Source: Hymenoscyphus infarciens
Lineage: Eukaryota; Ascomycota; Leotiomycetes; Helotiales; Helotiaceae
NCBI GenBank assembly: GCA_001414345.1
Contig: LLCB01000076.1
Coordinates: forward strand, 1 to 64,000
Length of the DNA stretch: 64,000 bases
Direction of reading: 5' to 3'
Shown here: one piece after another, positions 12,273 to 24,355 of the stretch
How positions within the stretch are numbered: position 1 is the first letter of the stretch
How the letters are laid out: every line of letters begins with the position of its first letter
Made by a program: the position numbers and the translations under genes
The notes under the pieces: model-generated
What the model was told of the DNA's origin: nothing
Database searches by the model: none
The model's input: only the letters and a program-made list of their open reading frames with translations

Positions 12273-13366
12273 TCAGGCCCCTCGTCGAAGCCGTCGGCTA
12301 GACATTTGGTGCGGACTGCTTCCAAACTGACTACTACCATTTGACAGCACACCGCTCAAGTCCATACTGTTTTGAGTTCCGTCGCTTCTGACCATACTTG
12401 ACTGAGTTTGTCGACCATTTCGAGGTAAGGGCTCCTCATCCAAACTTTCCTCATCCTCTTCTATGCTGCTGCTGCTCAACTCCGCTTCTGTATCGGTATG
12501 TTCATATCCTCCCTCATCGGCATCTGGAATTTCAGCATCCAGATCCAGATCCTGGTCCATATCTTCCTCATGCTGCATCTGTCCTCCTTCATGCACAAGG
12601 TCTTCCTCCTGTAGCATTTGTGAATGGTCTTCTCCATCAATAGTAGAATCTCCCTCGTCACCAAACCTCGGAGCCCTCGGTTCTTCCCCGCGAACTAAAG
12701 CCTCTCTGTAGACGTCGTCTGGTAGCCGGGAAGCCAAGACGCCCCTGGGGACCTCCTCAATCTCATCATCCTCTTCCTCTTCCTCGTCTGAACGGTCTGA
12801 ATCATCATACGTAATTGCAGTAGCATCCGCCTCGGGAATATCGTCATCAAGATCCCTAGCTTCCTCCGCCTCCACCTCCACACCCTCGCCCTGCAAAAGC
12901 GCATTCGTAGCCTCAGTTTCTGCCTCGGCCTCTGCCTCCGCAAGCTCCTGCGCAAGTTGTTCTCGTCTCAAAGCCTCTTGATGTTCCTCCATCTCCCGTT
13001 TTTCCTCTCGTAACTGATACAAGGATTTTGGGATTCCCGGTGGCTTGATCCACGAATTGCCATAGTTTTGGATATTTTGTTTTCGTCGCTCGATGTACTC
13101 CTCATCTAATCGTAAGCGCGCGAGGGGATGGCGGTGTAGGGCGTGATGCCGTCTGTGGGGGTTGGATTGTGCATTTTGACCTTGGGGGGAGGTGCCGAGG
13201 TGATCGGAGGAGGTGGTATCGTGGTGGTGGGAGGAGTTGGTGGAGTTGGATGAGGTGTACCAGAGGGTGTACGACTGCACTCTTGGGTTAGTATATAGAA
13301 ATTACAAGAGTAGAGGTGAGACAGAACTTACGTCTTGGGGGGCGAGGTTTGGGAGGGAGAGCATGG
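12273..13366 (-). CDS. APC15: Anaphase-promoting complex subunit 15 (Apc15/Mnd2 family)
   Basis: Apc15 (Mnd2 in budding yeast) is a small APC/C subunit involved in turnover of the mitotic checkpoint complex and, in yeast, in restraining meiotic APC/C. Exon 1 is 13366-13334 (11 codons, MLSLPNLAPQD), the intron is 13333-13275 (59 nt, GTAAGT...GCAG) and exon 2 is 13274-12273, in total 344 residues. The joined start (NLAPQD then SYTLWYTSSN) is the usual fungal Apc15 opening. The family core lies at about residues 60-92 (LARLRLDEEYIERRKQNI then NSWIKPPG). The remaining two thirds is a very acidic, Glu/Asp-rich disordered tail, also usual for filamentous fungi. It is divergent from GLT1 with 3 kb between the start codons. 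Confidence 0.82.
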
Positions 13367-16300
13367 CGATTATGGGTATATTTGCTAATAGGACATGGAA
13401 TTGTTGACTTGTTCTGGCGTTGTTGACTTTATGCAAGCACGAGGCTGGAAACCTTGCCGTATCCTTGTAATTGCGCTAAATTAGTTTGATGAAACCCTGA
13501 AAAAACCATCAGCCTTCCTCGACGAAATCTTTCAGCCTCGTCCTCTTCTTGGTTCACAATTCTTCCGCACAATTCACCCCCACTTGGAGAAGGTCCCTCA
13601 ACCCTGAGATGAGATGATGCCATATTATCAAAAATCGTCCGATGTTGCAGTCTACGTTGTCTTGTCACAGTTTCTAGCAGCTTTTGTACCGGTCAGGCAG
13701 GCACTTACTAGAGGAGGGGGTTCGGCGACTTGACGACGGCTAGAGTACTCAATTACCGAGTCCGACTATCAGAATACCGTCGAGATGAAATACAACGTCC
13801 CAATGTTTCTTTCCCAAACTGGAATCTCTTTACAGGTTTTATCCAACATTACAATAGCTACAACATTGGCTCTCGGGGAACGATTATCCAGACCTTACAA
13901 GATGCATTTACCAGATTTCCTCTCGATATCCCACTTCAGCATATGCGCATAACTAACCCGATGAGTAGGAAGGGGTTCATGCTCACATGTGGAGACAAAA
14001 ACGATTTGGGATCCAACTTCCTTTCCCGGGCCATCGCATCGTGTCGTATGCATGCTTCGGGATTTCAAATCCTCGCTTTTCTTCGTTGCGCGCCGCTTTG
14101 CCAGGACAGCATCGTCTTTTCCAAACTTACGGGAACGAAGACACGGTCATCCAACAACCAAATTCTCTTAGTCAAGGAGTAACCACTCGGTCTGAATCAC
14201 TTGATTGACCGCTCTTCGCTTTTTCTCTCTTTTTTCTTCCACAGGGATTTGCGACAACAGTGCCAGAGCAGCCAGACACAACCACCGCCGGGCGTTTCCT
14301 AGTTCCACATTGATTGAGCCAGGTCGCCTTTTCCTACAACACCCGAATGCAAAGGTCAGCGAGGGTGACTCCGGACCAGAGAATCATTCGAGGCCCCCAT
14401 TTTCCTCAGTCACGGGACAGTTTTCCGCAACGGAATTTCAGATGGGAAACCCAGTCGTAACCCTCCCTTGGCTTCGACGTGGGGCATGGCCCCAGATTTG
14501 ATGTACCTATTTGTCGACTAGGGTGTACCCCTCTTCAGAAAAAACAGCTGGCTTGGAGAATCTAATCTTCGTATCTGGAAGCCATTATTGGTTCAAACAG
14601 GGAGCTTCTGCCAGCATGTGTCATTTCTTTCGTCGCCGAGCTGCGGGGACCCCTGACCTTACTGCACTTACTACCATGGCGTCTGCAGCAAAATCTTTTT
14701 CTCTTGGTGGTCGCAACGTGCCCCTCCACAGCAGTCCGACCAGGGATCCAAGAAAGATCAACTCGGAGGCGCCTGAAGGACGTCCCACGGTGCTGCTCTG
14801 GACGAATGAGAGAAGTGCTTTAACAATCCTGTCATCTCGTCCTGGACACCAGAGCCAGCAACTTGGGCGATATCGGCGGCTCCATGCAAGTCGCTTGCGC
14901 CAAGTCCATGTCGAGCGGGTGCAGTCAAGTCGAGGAAGTTGAGGCTACCAAGCGGTATTCTCATTCGTCACCTGGCAGTATTGTGCTGCAGGTGTGTATG
15001 CAAATCACGACATTAGGACAGGTTACATTTGGAGATGCAGATGATTTAGGGTGTGGGGTGCTTGTGACACCAGTTCGAGAACCGGCCGGCCGTTTGTTGC
15101 CAGCGAACTTTGACAAGCTTGAGTCGAATTCCATTGGTAACACGGATGATGATCTTGCCCTGGTGGCTGGCCGGCAGAGGAGCTGGTGGTTCCACGGGAG
15201 GACTTTTGGAAAGTTTACAAGAGAGAACTGGTGAAATGCCATGCTGTGGGAGGTTGTGGTGGTGGGAGGAGACTGATACCAAACGGGGAGGAGGAAGTCG
15301 ACTGCAGCAATTCAGCACTTGGGCATTTGATGGTGTAATTTCCATTGTGATTATCCGGAAACCCCCCCCTCCTCTTCCTGCGGTACTCGACCGTTTGTTT
15401 GCATTTCCAAGCAGAGCGAACAGAGTGGTGTCCGGTACAGGCCGATGGAAGGTGAGTAGTAGACTTGCAGACTTGCAGACTTGCAGACTAGCTCGCTTCA
15501 AAGTCCATCCATCCCACGAGCGAGCGCGCTTGACGATGAGCCCTTGGCCACCACCCCGCTACCTCCATACAGTACGCTAGCTGGGGTTGCCGTGAAACCT
15601 GGACTGGAAATGGAGGTGGAAATAAAAAAAAACATAAAAAGCTTCCCAACCCCCTCATTGCCCCCGATTTCACACCTTTTGCTCACCACCACTTGCACTG
15701 CCTCCCTCGTTCCTCAACACCATCATCGTGTACTGCTGTACCGTGCCGTGCTGTACCTGCGCGAACTTCTCTGCGATCCCGCAGATATCTCGTTGACCCC
15801 GAATTGTGAGTTTACACCGTGACGTTTCCCCTCCTTTTCGCTCGCCCTCCCACGCTTTCGATATCACAACTGCCGCCCCCGCCAATGGATCGTTATCGCC
15901 AGCAAACCGCAGGCCAGCAGCAGCATTATCAGTGCTCGAGTACAGTACCAGTACCCTACTGCACCACCTGCACCACGCCCTTTGGCCTTTGGGAGAAAAC
16001 AGGCCAGGCATTGAGGCGAATTGGCGAATTCCTCGACCGATCCATATGGGCCGGGGGCCGGACCCGATTCACCCAAATCCACTTTCTCTACCGGGGTGCA
16101 AGCTTCCAGGTTGCTCCTGCTAACCCCTCCCGAAATCGCCTGCCCATGGACCAATGAAAGGCCCCCCAAAGGGCTTTTCACATTTCGCCCGCGTCAGCCC
16201 GACTGACTAGACTTTTTTCTTTGAGCATTCGCTGACCACAACCACCTATCAAGACCACACGACTTTACCCAACCAACATTCTTCGTTTTTTCGATCGTCA

Positions 16301-16380
16301 GGCAATCATTCACGACAGAATACCCTCCGCCATCTCCCCCTTGCGAAGCATCCGTTCCTGAAATCGCTACTTTGCCTGCT
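13367..16380. other. 3-kb divergent intergenic region between APC15 and GLT1
   Basis: No gene is recognised. GC content is normal and there are many overlapping frames of 60-156 codons on both strands, but none has conserved wording or consistent splice signals. It probably contains the two promoters and a long GLT1 leader. It includes an 8-bp tandem repeat at 15461-15490. A non-coding RNA or a lineage-specific gene cannot be excluded from sequence alone. Confidence 0.5.
15461..15490. repeat. 8-bp tandem repeat AGACTTGC, 3.5 units
   Basis: Three exact units of AGACTTGC plus a partial unit in the upstream region of GLT1. Confidence 0.85.
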
Positions 16381-19300
16381 ATGGCAAGAGTCGACGATTT
16401 CAACGATAGACAAAATCAAATCGATGCTGAGAGTGAACCTTACCATCAATATGAATACCAGACCGAGGAGAATGAGTCGTGGGCTGGTGCGCTTCCCGTA
16501 AAGCAGTAAGTATCCTCTGCCCGATGCCATCCCCGCCATCGCGCAGTGCTAACCCATATCGATAGAGGTCTCTACGACCCGGGCTTGGAGAAGGATGCTT
16601 GTGGTGTAGGATTTGCATGGTATAGTGATTCACTGGTGGATGCCTACAAGCGTTGAGAAAACTAACTTGCATTATAGCAACATCAAAGGCAAAGCTAGCC
16701 ACAAGATCGTTAGCGATGGTATGTCCCTCTCCAGTACTAGCAAGAAGCAGATCGCTAACACCAGACTTCCGCAGCACGAAATCTTCTTTGTAACATGACC
16801 CATCGTGGTGCGGTGGGATCAGATGCACGAGACGGAGACGGAGCGGGTGTTATGACCTCAATTCCACACAAGTTTTTCATCAAGAATTTCGAGCGCGAAG
16901 AGGATATCAAGTTGCCTCCATTGGGACAATATGCGGTGGGAAATCTGTTCTTCAAACCAGATGAGGAGACATTGCAAGAATCAAAGAGACAATTGGAAGA
17001 GATCTCAGAGTCGCTGGGGCTGAGGGTATTGGGATGGCGAGAGCCTCCCAAAGATTCTACTCTTCTTGGTCCTGCTGCTGCCTCTCGTGAGCCTATTATT
17101 TTGCAGCCATTCGTTGTGCTAGCATCTTCGTATGGCCCTGGCAAGTCGCCAGAAACCACCGATCCAGATCATTTTGATTTCAAACATTTCGAGAGACAAC
17201 TCTACGTATTGCGAAAGCGTGCGACCCATACCATCGGCCTCCACAACTGGTTCTATTTATGTTCCCTTTCTAACAAAAACATTGTCTACAAAGGTCAATT
17301 GGCCCCCATCCAGGTCTATCAGTACTACTATGATCTGGTAAATGCCGACTACGAAGCCCATTTTGCTCTTGTCCACTCCCGTTTTTCCACCAACACTTTC
17401 CCTTCCTGGGATCGTGCTCAGCCTCTCCGTTGGGCAGCTCACAATGGTATGGAACTTTGTAAATTCCCATGCGAGTTCATGCACTAACACCGTAATTAGG
17501 CGAAATCAACACGCTTCGAGGTAACAAGAACTGGATGCGCGCACGTGAAGGTGTCATGCAGTCTGATGTTTTTGGTGATGAGCTGGAATCGCTCTACCCA
17601 ATTGTTGAAGACGGTGGCTCCGATTCCGCTGCTTTCGATAACGTCCTCGAGTTGTTGACTATCAATGGAGTCTTGTCGCTCCCCGAGGCCGTGATGCTCA
17701 TGGTCCCAGAAGCCTGGCAAGACAACGCTGCAATGGACCCCGCCAAGGCCGCTTTTTACGAGTGGGCCGCCTGCAACATGGAGCCTTGGGATGGACCAGC
17801 TCTCTTCACATTCGCTGATGGGAGATACTGTGGTGCCAACCTCGACAGAAATGGTCTTCGTCCTTGTAGATACTATGTAATGGATGATGACCGGATCATC
17901 TGTGCTTCCGAAGTGGGAACCATTTCAGTTGACCCCGAGCGAGTCATTCTCAAGGGGCGACTCCAGCCTGGAAAGATGCTTCTTGTCGATACCCTGGCCG
18001 GTCGAATCATCGATGATGCGGAACTCAAGAGCACCGTTTCCAACCGCCATGATTTTAGATCTTGGCTTGAAAAGGAGTTGATAAGCCTACCAAAAGTCCA
18101 CGATGAACTCATTGGCCGAGGCAACATTGAGCTTTCAGCAAAGCCTGATTCCGTCGCAATCCAAGAAGATGCTATGCTCCGAGCCTTCGGATACTCATTC
18201 GAACAAGTCAGTTTACTCCTTGCACCTATGGCTTCTGATGAGAAAGAGGCTCTTGGATCCATGGGAAATGATGCCCCATTAGCATGTTTGGCACAAGCCC
18301 CTCGATTGCTCTACGAGTACTTCCGACAGCTCTTTGCTCAGGTCACGAATCCCCCAATTGATCCCATCAGAGAGGCTATTGTCATGTCTTTGGAGTGTTA
18401 CGTTGGTCCTCAAGGCAACTTGCTCGAGATGGATGCTTCCCAATGCGGTCGATTACTCCTTCCAACTCCCGTTTTGTCTATTCCTGAGTTCAACGCCCTC
18501 AAGAACATTAACAAGCTCCACTCAACATGGACTGTCAAGGTCATTGATTTGACGTTTCCAAAATCTCAAGGTGTCAAGGGTTATCTCGACCATCTCGATA
18601 GCATTTGCGACCAGGTTACAGCTGCCATCGAGAACAAGGACCGAATCATCATCCTTTCCGATCGAGCTACCTCCACCGATCGGGTTCCTGTTTCTGCACT
18701 TCTTGCCTCTGGCATGGTCCATCACCATCTCGTCAATAACAAGTGGCGATCCCTTGCAGCCTTGGTTATCGAGACTGCTGAAGCACGTGAAGTTCACCAC
18801 ATGTGTGTCCTGTTAGGCTATGGTGCTGATGCCGTCAACCCTTATCTCGCCATGGAATGTATCTTGAAGCTGAACCGCGAGGGTTTGATTAGAAAGAAGC
18901 TTTCTGACGAGACTCTCATTCGCAACTACAAATACTCTGCGGATGGAGGTATCTTGAAGGTCATGAGTAAGATGGGAATCTCAACCTTGGCCAGTTACAA
19001 GGGTGCTCAAATTTTCGAGGCACTAGGTGTGGATGACACCGTTGTCGACCGTTGCTTCAAGGGAACAGCGACTAGAATCAAGGGAATCACATTCGAGCAA
19101 ATCGCTGAAGATGCTTTCCGCTTCCACGAGAAGGGTTTCCCATCCCGATATACTGTCAGCATCCCGGGTCTCGTCGAGTCTGGCGAGTACCATTGGCGTG
19201 ATGGCGGAGAGCCACATATCAATGACCCCACCTCAATTGCCAATATCCAAGACGCCGTCCGCACCAAGAATGACAAGTCTTACGAGGCATACTCGCTGTC

Positions 19301-22300
19301 TGAGTACGAGCAAATCAAGGCATGCACGCTTCGAGGTCTTCTTGATTTCAAGTTTGAAGAAGCAACACCGGTTCCAATTGATCAGGTAGAGCCATGGACA
19401 GAAATCGTACGAAGATTCTGTACTGGTGCTATGTCTTATGGTTCCATTTCTATGGAGTCTCACTCCACCCTTGCCATCGCCATGAACCGCCTTGGTGGAA
19501 AGTCCAACACTGGTGAAGGTGGTGAAGACCCCGAGCGATCTGAGAGAATGGCCAATGGAGACACCATGCGATCTGCTATCAAGCAAATTGCTTCGGGACG
19601 ATTCGGTGTTACCTCCAACTACCTTGCTGATTCCGATGAGTTGCAAATCAAGATGGCTCAAGGTGCCAAGCCCGGAGAAGGTGGTGAGCTTCCAGGTCAC
19701 AAAGTGTCAAAGTCGATTGCACGAACTCGTCACTCTACTCCTGGTGTTGGTCTTATCTCTCCTCCACCCCATCACGACATCTACTCCATTGAGGATTTGA
19801 AGCAATTGATCTATGATCTCAAGTGCTCCAACCCACGTGCCAGAGTATCTGTCAAGCTTGTCTCTGAGACTGGTGTTGGTATTGTTGCCTCTGGAGTAGC
19901 CAAGGCAAAGGCCGATCACATCTTAATCTCTGGTCACGATGGTGGAACTGGTGCTTCTCGATGGACCGGTATCAAGTATGCCGGTCTTCCTTGGGAGCTT
20001 GGTCTTGCTGAAACTCACCAAACTTTGGTTTTGAATGATCTTCGTGGACGAGTCGTTGTACAGACTGATGGTCAACTCCGTACTGGTAGAGATGTCGCAA
20101 TTGCATGTCTGCTTGGTGCTGAGGAATGGGGCTTTGCCACTACCCCTCTTATCGCCATGGGTTGTATCATGATGCGAAAGTATGCCACTTTTTCCCTTTT
20201 CCCTTTTTTTTAACACGTTGTGATTGGTCCGAAGCACGGTTTATCCTTCGGCTCCGAAGTCAACAAGAAAATATATGCTAATTTATTGTGCAGGTGTCAC
20301 TTGAACACTTGCCCTGTTGGTATCGCCACTCAAGACCCTGAGCTACGAAAGAAGTTCCAGGGAACACCTGAGCATGTCATCAACTTCTTTGTAAGGCTCC
20401 TTTACCTAGTATTCTATTATTCTCACTGACTTTCAATTCTAGTATTACATCGCCAACGAATTGAGAGCTATCATGGCGAAGCTTGGCTTCCGAACCATCA
20501 ACGAAATGGTGGGCCACGCAGAGTGCTTGCGAGTTCGCGAGGATTTGCGCACCCCAAAGACTCAAAACATTGATTTGTCTTTGATTCTGACTCCCGCACA
20601 CAAGCTTCGACCTGGTGTTGCTACCTTCAACGTCCGCAAGCAAGACCACCGCCTCTACGTCAGATTGGACAACAAACTCATCTCGGAAGCTGAGTTGACT
20701 CTCGACAAGGGCTTGCCATCTAGAATCGAGTGTGATATCGTCAACACTGATCGTGCTATGGGTACCTCGCTTTCTTACCAGATTTCAAAGCGGTATGGCG
20801 AGGAAGGCCTCCCAATGGACACCGTTCATGTTAATATTAAGGGTTCAGCCGGCCAATCTTTCGGTGCATTCTGTGCTCCTGGTGTCACATTGGAGCTAGA
20901 GGGTGATGCAAACGATTATGTCGGAAAGGGCTTGTCTGGAGGACGCTTGATCGTTTACCCGCCTCGTGCCGCCGTATTCAAGGCCGAAGAGAACGTTTTG
21001 GTTGGAAATGTTTGTCTATACGGTGCCACCAGTGGTACCTGTTTCTTCCGTGGTATCGCTGCTGAGCGTTTTGCTGTCAGAAACTCCGGTGCAACCGCTG
21101 TCGTCGAGGGTGTTGGAGACCACGGGTGCGAGTACATGACCGGTGGACGTGTTCTTGTTCTTGGAAGCACGGGTCGTAACTTTGCTGCCGGTATGTCCGG
21201 TGGTATTGCATACATTCTCGATATCCAACAAGATTTCATGTCGAAGCTTAACCCTGAAATGGTTGAAGCTTCTGGTATCGATGATCCTGCCGAGATTGCC
21301 TACGTTCGCGGCTTGATCGAAGACCACCACCATTACACTGGTTCAGAGCTTGCCGCTCGTATCTTGTTGGACTTCAACCGAGCTTTGCCTCGCTTTGTCA
21401 AGGTCTTGCCTGTTGACTACAAGCGCATTTTGGAAGAGGAGGCAGCAAAGGCAGCCGAAGCAAAGCGTGCCGAATTCTCACTCCCATTGCTTCCAGGAGC
21501 ACCAGCCCGCGATCTCCACGACAAAATCCACAAGGAAAAGAAGAAGTCTGATCTTGTGGACATTGAGGAATCTATTGGAGATGCAGCCGTCGAGAAGAAG
21601 CGATCTCTAGTCTTGGACAAGACTAAGGGATTCATGAAGTACCAACGACGATCTGAGAAATACCGTTCTGCAAAGACCCGAACGAAGGATTGGGCCGAGC
21701 TTTCCAAGCGACTTGACGAGGATGAGCTCAAATACCAGGCCGCTCGTTGTATGGACTGTGGCGTACCATTCTGTCAATCCGACTCTGGATGCCCAATTTC
21801 CAACATTATTCCAAAATGGAACGAGCTGGTTTTCCAGTAGGTAATGGGGACACCCTTCTCCCACTTTCTTTCTCTTGAATCACTCCTGGATCACTCCTGA
21901 ATCATTCCTGAACCCCAACATTTATCCTGTGCCGAATCCCGAGAGATTTTTTGATAGGCAATGCTAACTCACCCATCTTCTAGGAACCAATGGAGAGATG
22001 CTTTGAACCGTTTGCTCATGACCAACAATTTCCCCGAGTTCACTGGCCGTGTTTGCCCAGCACCATGTGAGGGAGCTTGTGTTCTTGGAATCAACGAAGA
22101 TCCAGTTGGAATCAAGTCGATTGAGTGCGCTATCATTGACCGAGGATTTGACATGGGATGGATGATTCCACAACCCCCAAAAGTTCGAACTGGAAAAACC
22201 GTCGCAATCATTGGTTCCGGCCCCGCAGGTCTCGCATGTGCTGATCAACTAAACAAGGCTGGACATCAAGTTACCGTTTACGAGCGTGCTGATCGTTGCG

Positions 22301-23371
22301 GTGGTCTCCTTATGTATGGAATTCCTAACATGAAACTCGACAAGAAGATTGTCAAGCGTCGTACCGACTTCATGGCTGCCGAAGGCATTGTCTTCAAGAC
22401 TGGAGTTGCCATTGGACAAGATGTCACTCTCGCTGATCTCAAGGCAGAGAACGATGCCGTAGTCATCGCCACTGGTGCCACTGTTGCTCGCGATCTCCCT
22501 ATCAAGAACCGCAGTCTCGAGGGTATTCATTTCGCTATGCAATTCTTGCACAAGAACACAAAATCTTTGCTTGATTCTGAGCTCGAGGATGGTGAGTACA
22601 TTTCGGCCAAGGGCAAGAACGTTGTTGTCATTGGCGGTGGTGATACTGGAAACGATTGTATCGGTACATCTGTTCGTCATGGTGCCAAGTCCGTCACCAA
22701 CTTTGAATTGCTTCCTCAGCCACCTAACGAGCGTGCTCGCGATAACCCATGGCCACAATGGCCACGTATTTACCGTGTAGATTACGGGCACACAGAGGTT
22801 AAGCAACACATGGGCCAAGATCCTCGTGAGTTCTGTGTCATGTCTGAAGAGTTTGTTGACGATGGTAGCGGAAAGGTCAAGGGTATCAATACCATTCGCG
22901 TTGAATGGACCAAGTCTTCTACTGGTGGGTGGGACATGAAGAAGATTGACGGGTCGCAGCAATTCTTCCCAGCTGAGCTTGTATTGTTGTCCATGGGTTT
23001 CTTGGGTCCAGAGGATCGTGTTCTCGGTGAAGAGGTAGAGAAGGACGCTCGCAAGAACGTCAAGACCCCACCAGGAAAATACCACACCAATCTCGAGGGT
23101 GTTTTCGCTGCTGGTGATTGCCGCCGTGGTCAATCCTTGATTGTCTGGTAAGTAACCCGTTCTTCGAAAATAAATAGGCACCAACTAACATTGTCATAGG
23201 GGTATCAATGAAGGACGCCAATCTGCTCGTGAGGTTGACTTGTACCTTGAAGGCTCCAGCAGTCTTCCCGTCACTGGTGGAATCGTCAAGCGAACTGCTG
23301 AAGAGATTCTTGGCGCAACCAAGCATGCTGAGCATGTCCCAGCCCAGGTCGCAGTCGCAGCAGCCGCCTAA
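16381..23371 (+). CDS. GLT1: Glutamate synthase (GOGAT), NAD(P)H-dependent
   Basis: GOGAT converts glutamine plus 2-oxoglutarate to two glutamates, closing the ammonium assimilation cycle. Predicted exons are 16381-16505, 16566-16619, 16678-16718, 16775-17446, 17500-20179, 20294-20390, 20443-21836, 21984-23147 and 23200-23371. They encode about 2132 residues, close to the yeast Glt1 length. The class II glutamine amidotransferase domain starts after a propeptide; the nucleophile is Cys54 in KDACGVGF, the same position as in yeast. The central FMN domain ends with the 3Fe-4S cysteines 1186, 1192 and 1197 (spacing 6 and 5). The fused beta-subunit region carries 4Fe-4S cysteine motifs near 1659-1673 and 1712-1720, then two Rossmann motifs ([12 protein letters not shown] and [12 protein letters not shown]). 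All nine exons join in frame with GT-AG introns, and no lesion is seen. The first exon codes only the non-conserved propeptide, so the exact ATG is slightly less certain than the rest. Confidence 0.96.
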
Positions 23372-24355
23372 AAGGGTTCTGGAGATTTGAAGAAGAAAAA
23401 GTTATTGATGATACGAAAATGAGGCGCTTTTGTATGAGATGAAAATGGTAGCATTGGGGGCATATGATGAAGCTTTTACGCTTTTTCATTTGGAAGATAC
23501 CATCAACGGGACGCAATCTTTGCTCTAGAGCGCGCTTTTGCTCTTATGGCTTTTTCTTTCTCGTTATGAATGAATTCAGCTTTTTCGATATTGTTTTTAT
23601 GATGGGAGATACCAGCGAGGTTTTTTCTAGATGAATTGGGGGTTGATGGATGAAAATGGTGATACGAGAGGCTAGGATGGGCTAGCAGGTAGCCTTTTTA
23701 GTGTACATAGTTTATCTGAGTACATATTCAGCGAATGCTTTGGCTTTTTATGTGATGTGATTTGATGTGAACAAATGAATAAAATTTACTTCTTGTTTCT
23801 TTCGTCTAGTTGCATTTCAAATTTCTACTAAATAGATCCAATTAAACAAAGATGCTTGAGACAGTGAAGTCTTGTGTGCTTCAATTTCTTTACGGATCTT
23901 GAAACAATAATTATTAGTGAATCTTTTTACTGACAGATGTTATCCAGTGCTGCTTTTATTGTCCTCCCCCGGCTAAAGATCGGAACTGGAAGTACAATTA
24001 TCCGACTTCCATAACCTTGCACTTGGCATTGACCAACCAAAACACTCAACAAGGCACGTTTCCAAGTTTCCCTGCCAAAAGTTGTTCCCCACCAAAGATA
24101 CATGGGATGAGTGCAAGCTTTGCTGAACCTCTCCCCACCAGTCTAATCTGGGTGTGTTGACATTTGCTTCAAGTCTGCCGAATTTGAGCTCGTCATCCTC
24201 CGCAACCTTATCACCAAGCTTCGTGAGATTTCCCCTCCCCAATTGATCGGTATCACAACATAGAACCTGGGCACACCAAACCCGAAGATACATTCGAACG
24301 AAGAACCTACGGATTGAATATCCCGAAATAGGATACGAAAGAAGCCTCCTCCAAC
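23372..24355. other. Intergenic: GLT1 3' side and VTC4 promoter
   Basis: A T-rich 3' flank of GLT1 is followed by the upstream region of VTC4. No other gene is seen. Confidence 0.5.

Noticed and set aside
13730..15822. Several overlapping 100-156 codon frames on both strands upstream of GLT1.
   Set aside because: They overlap each other in many frames, show no conserved wording, no hydrophobic or domain pattern and no splice logic. They are what normal-GC non-coding DNA gives.
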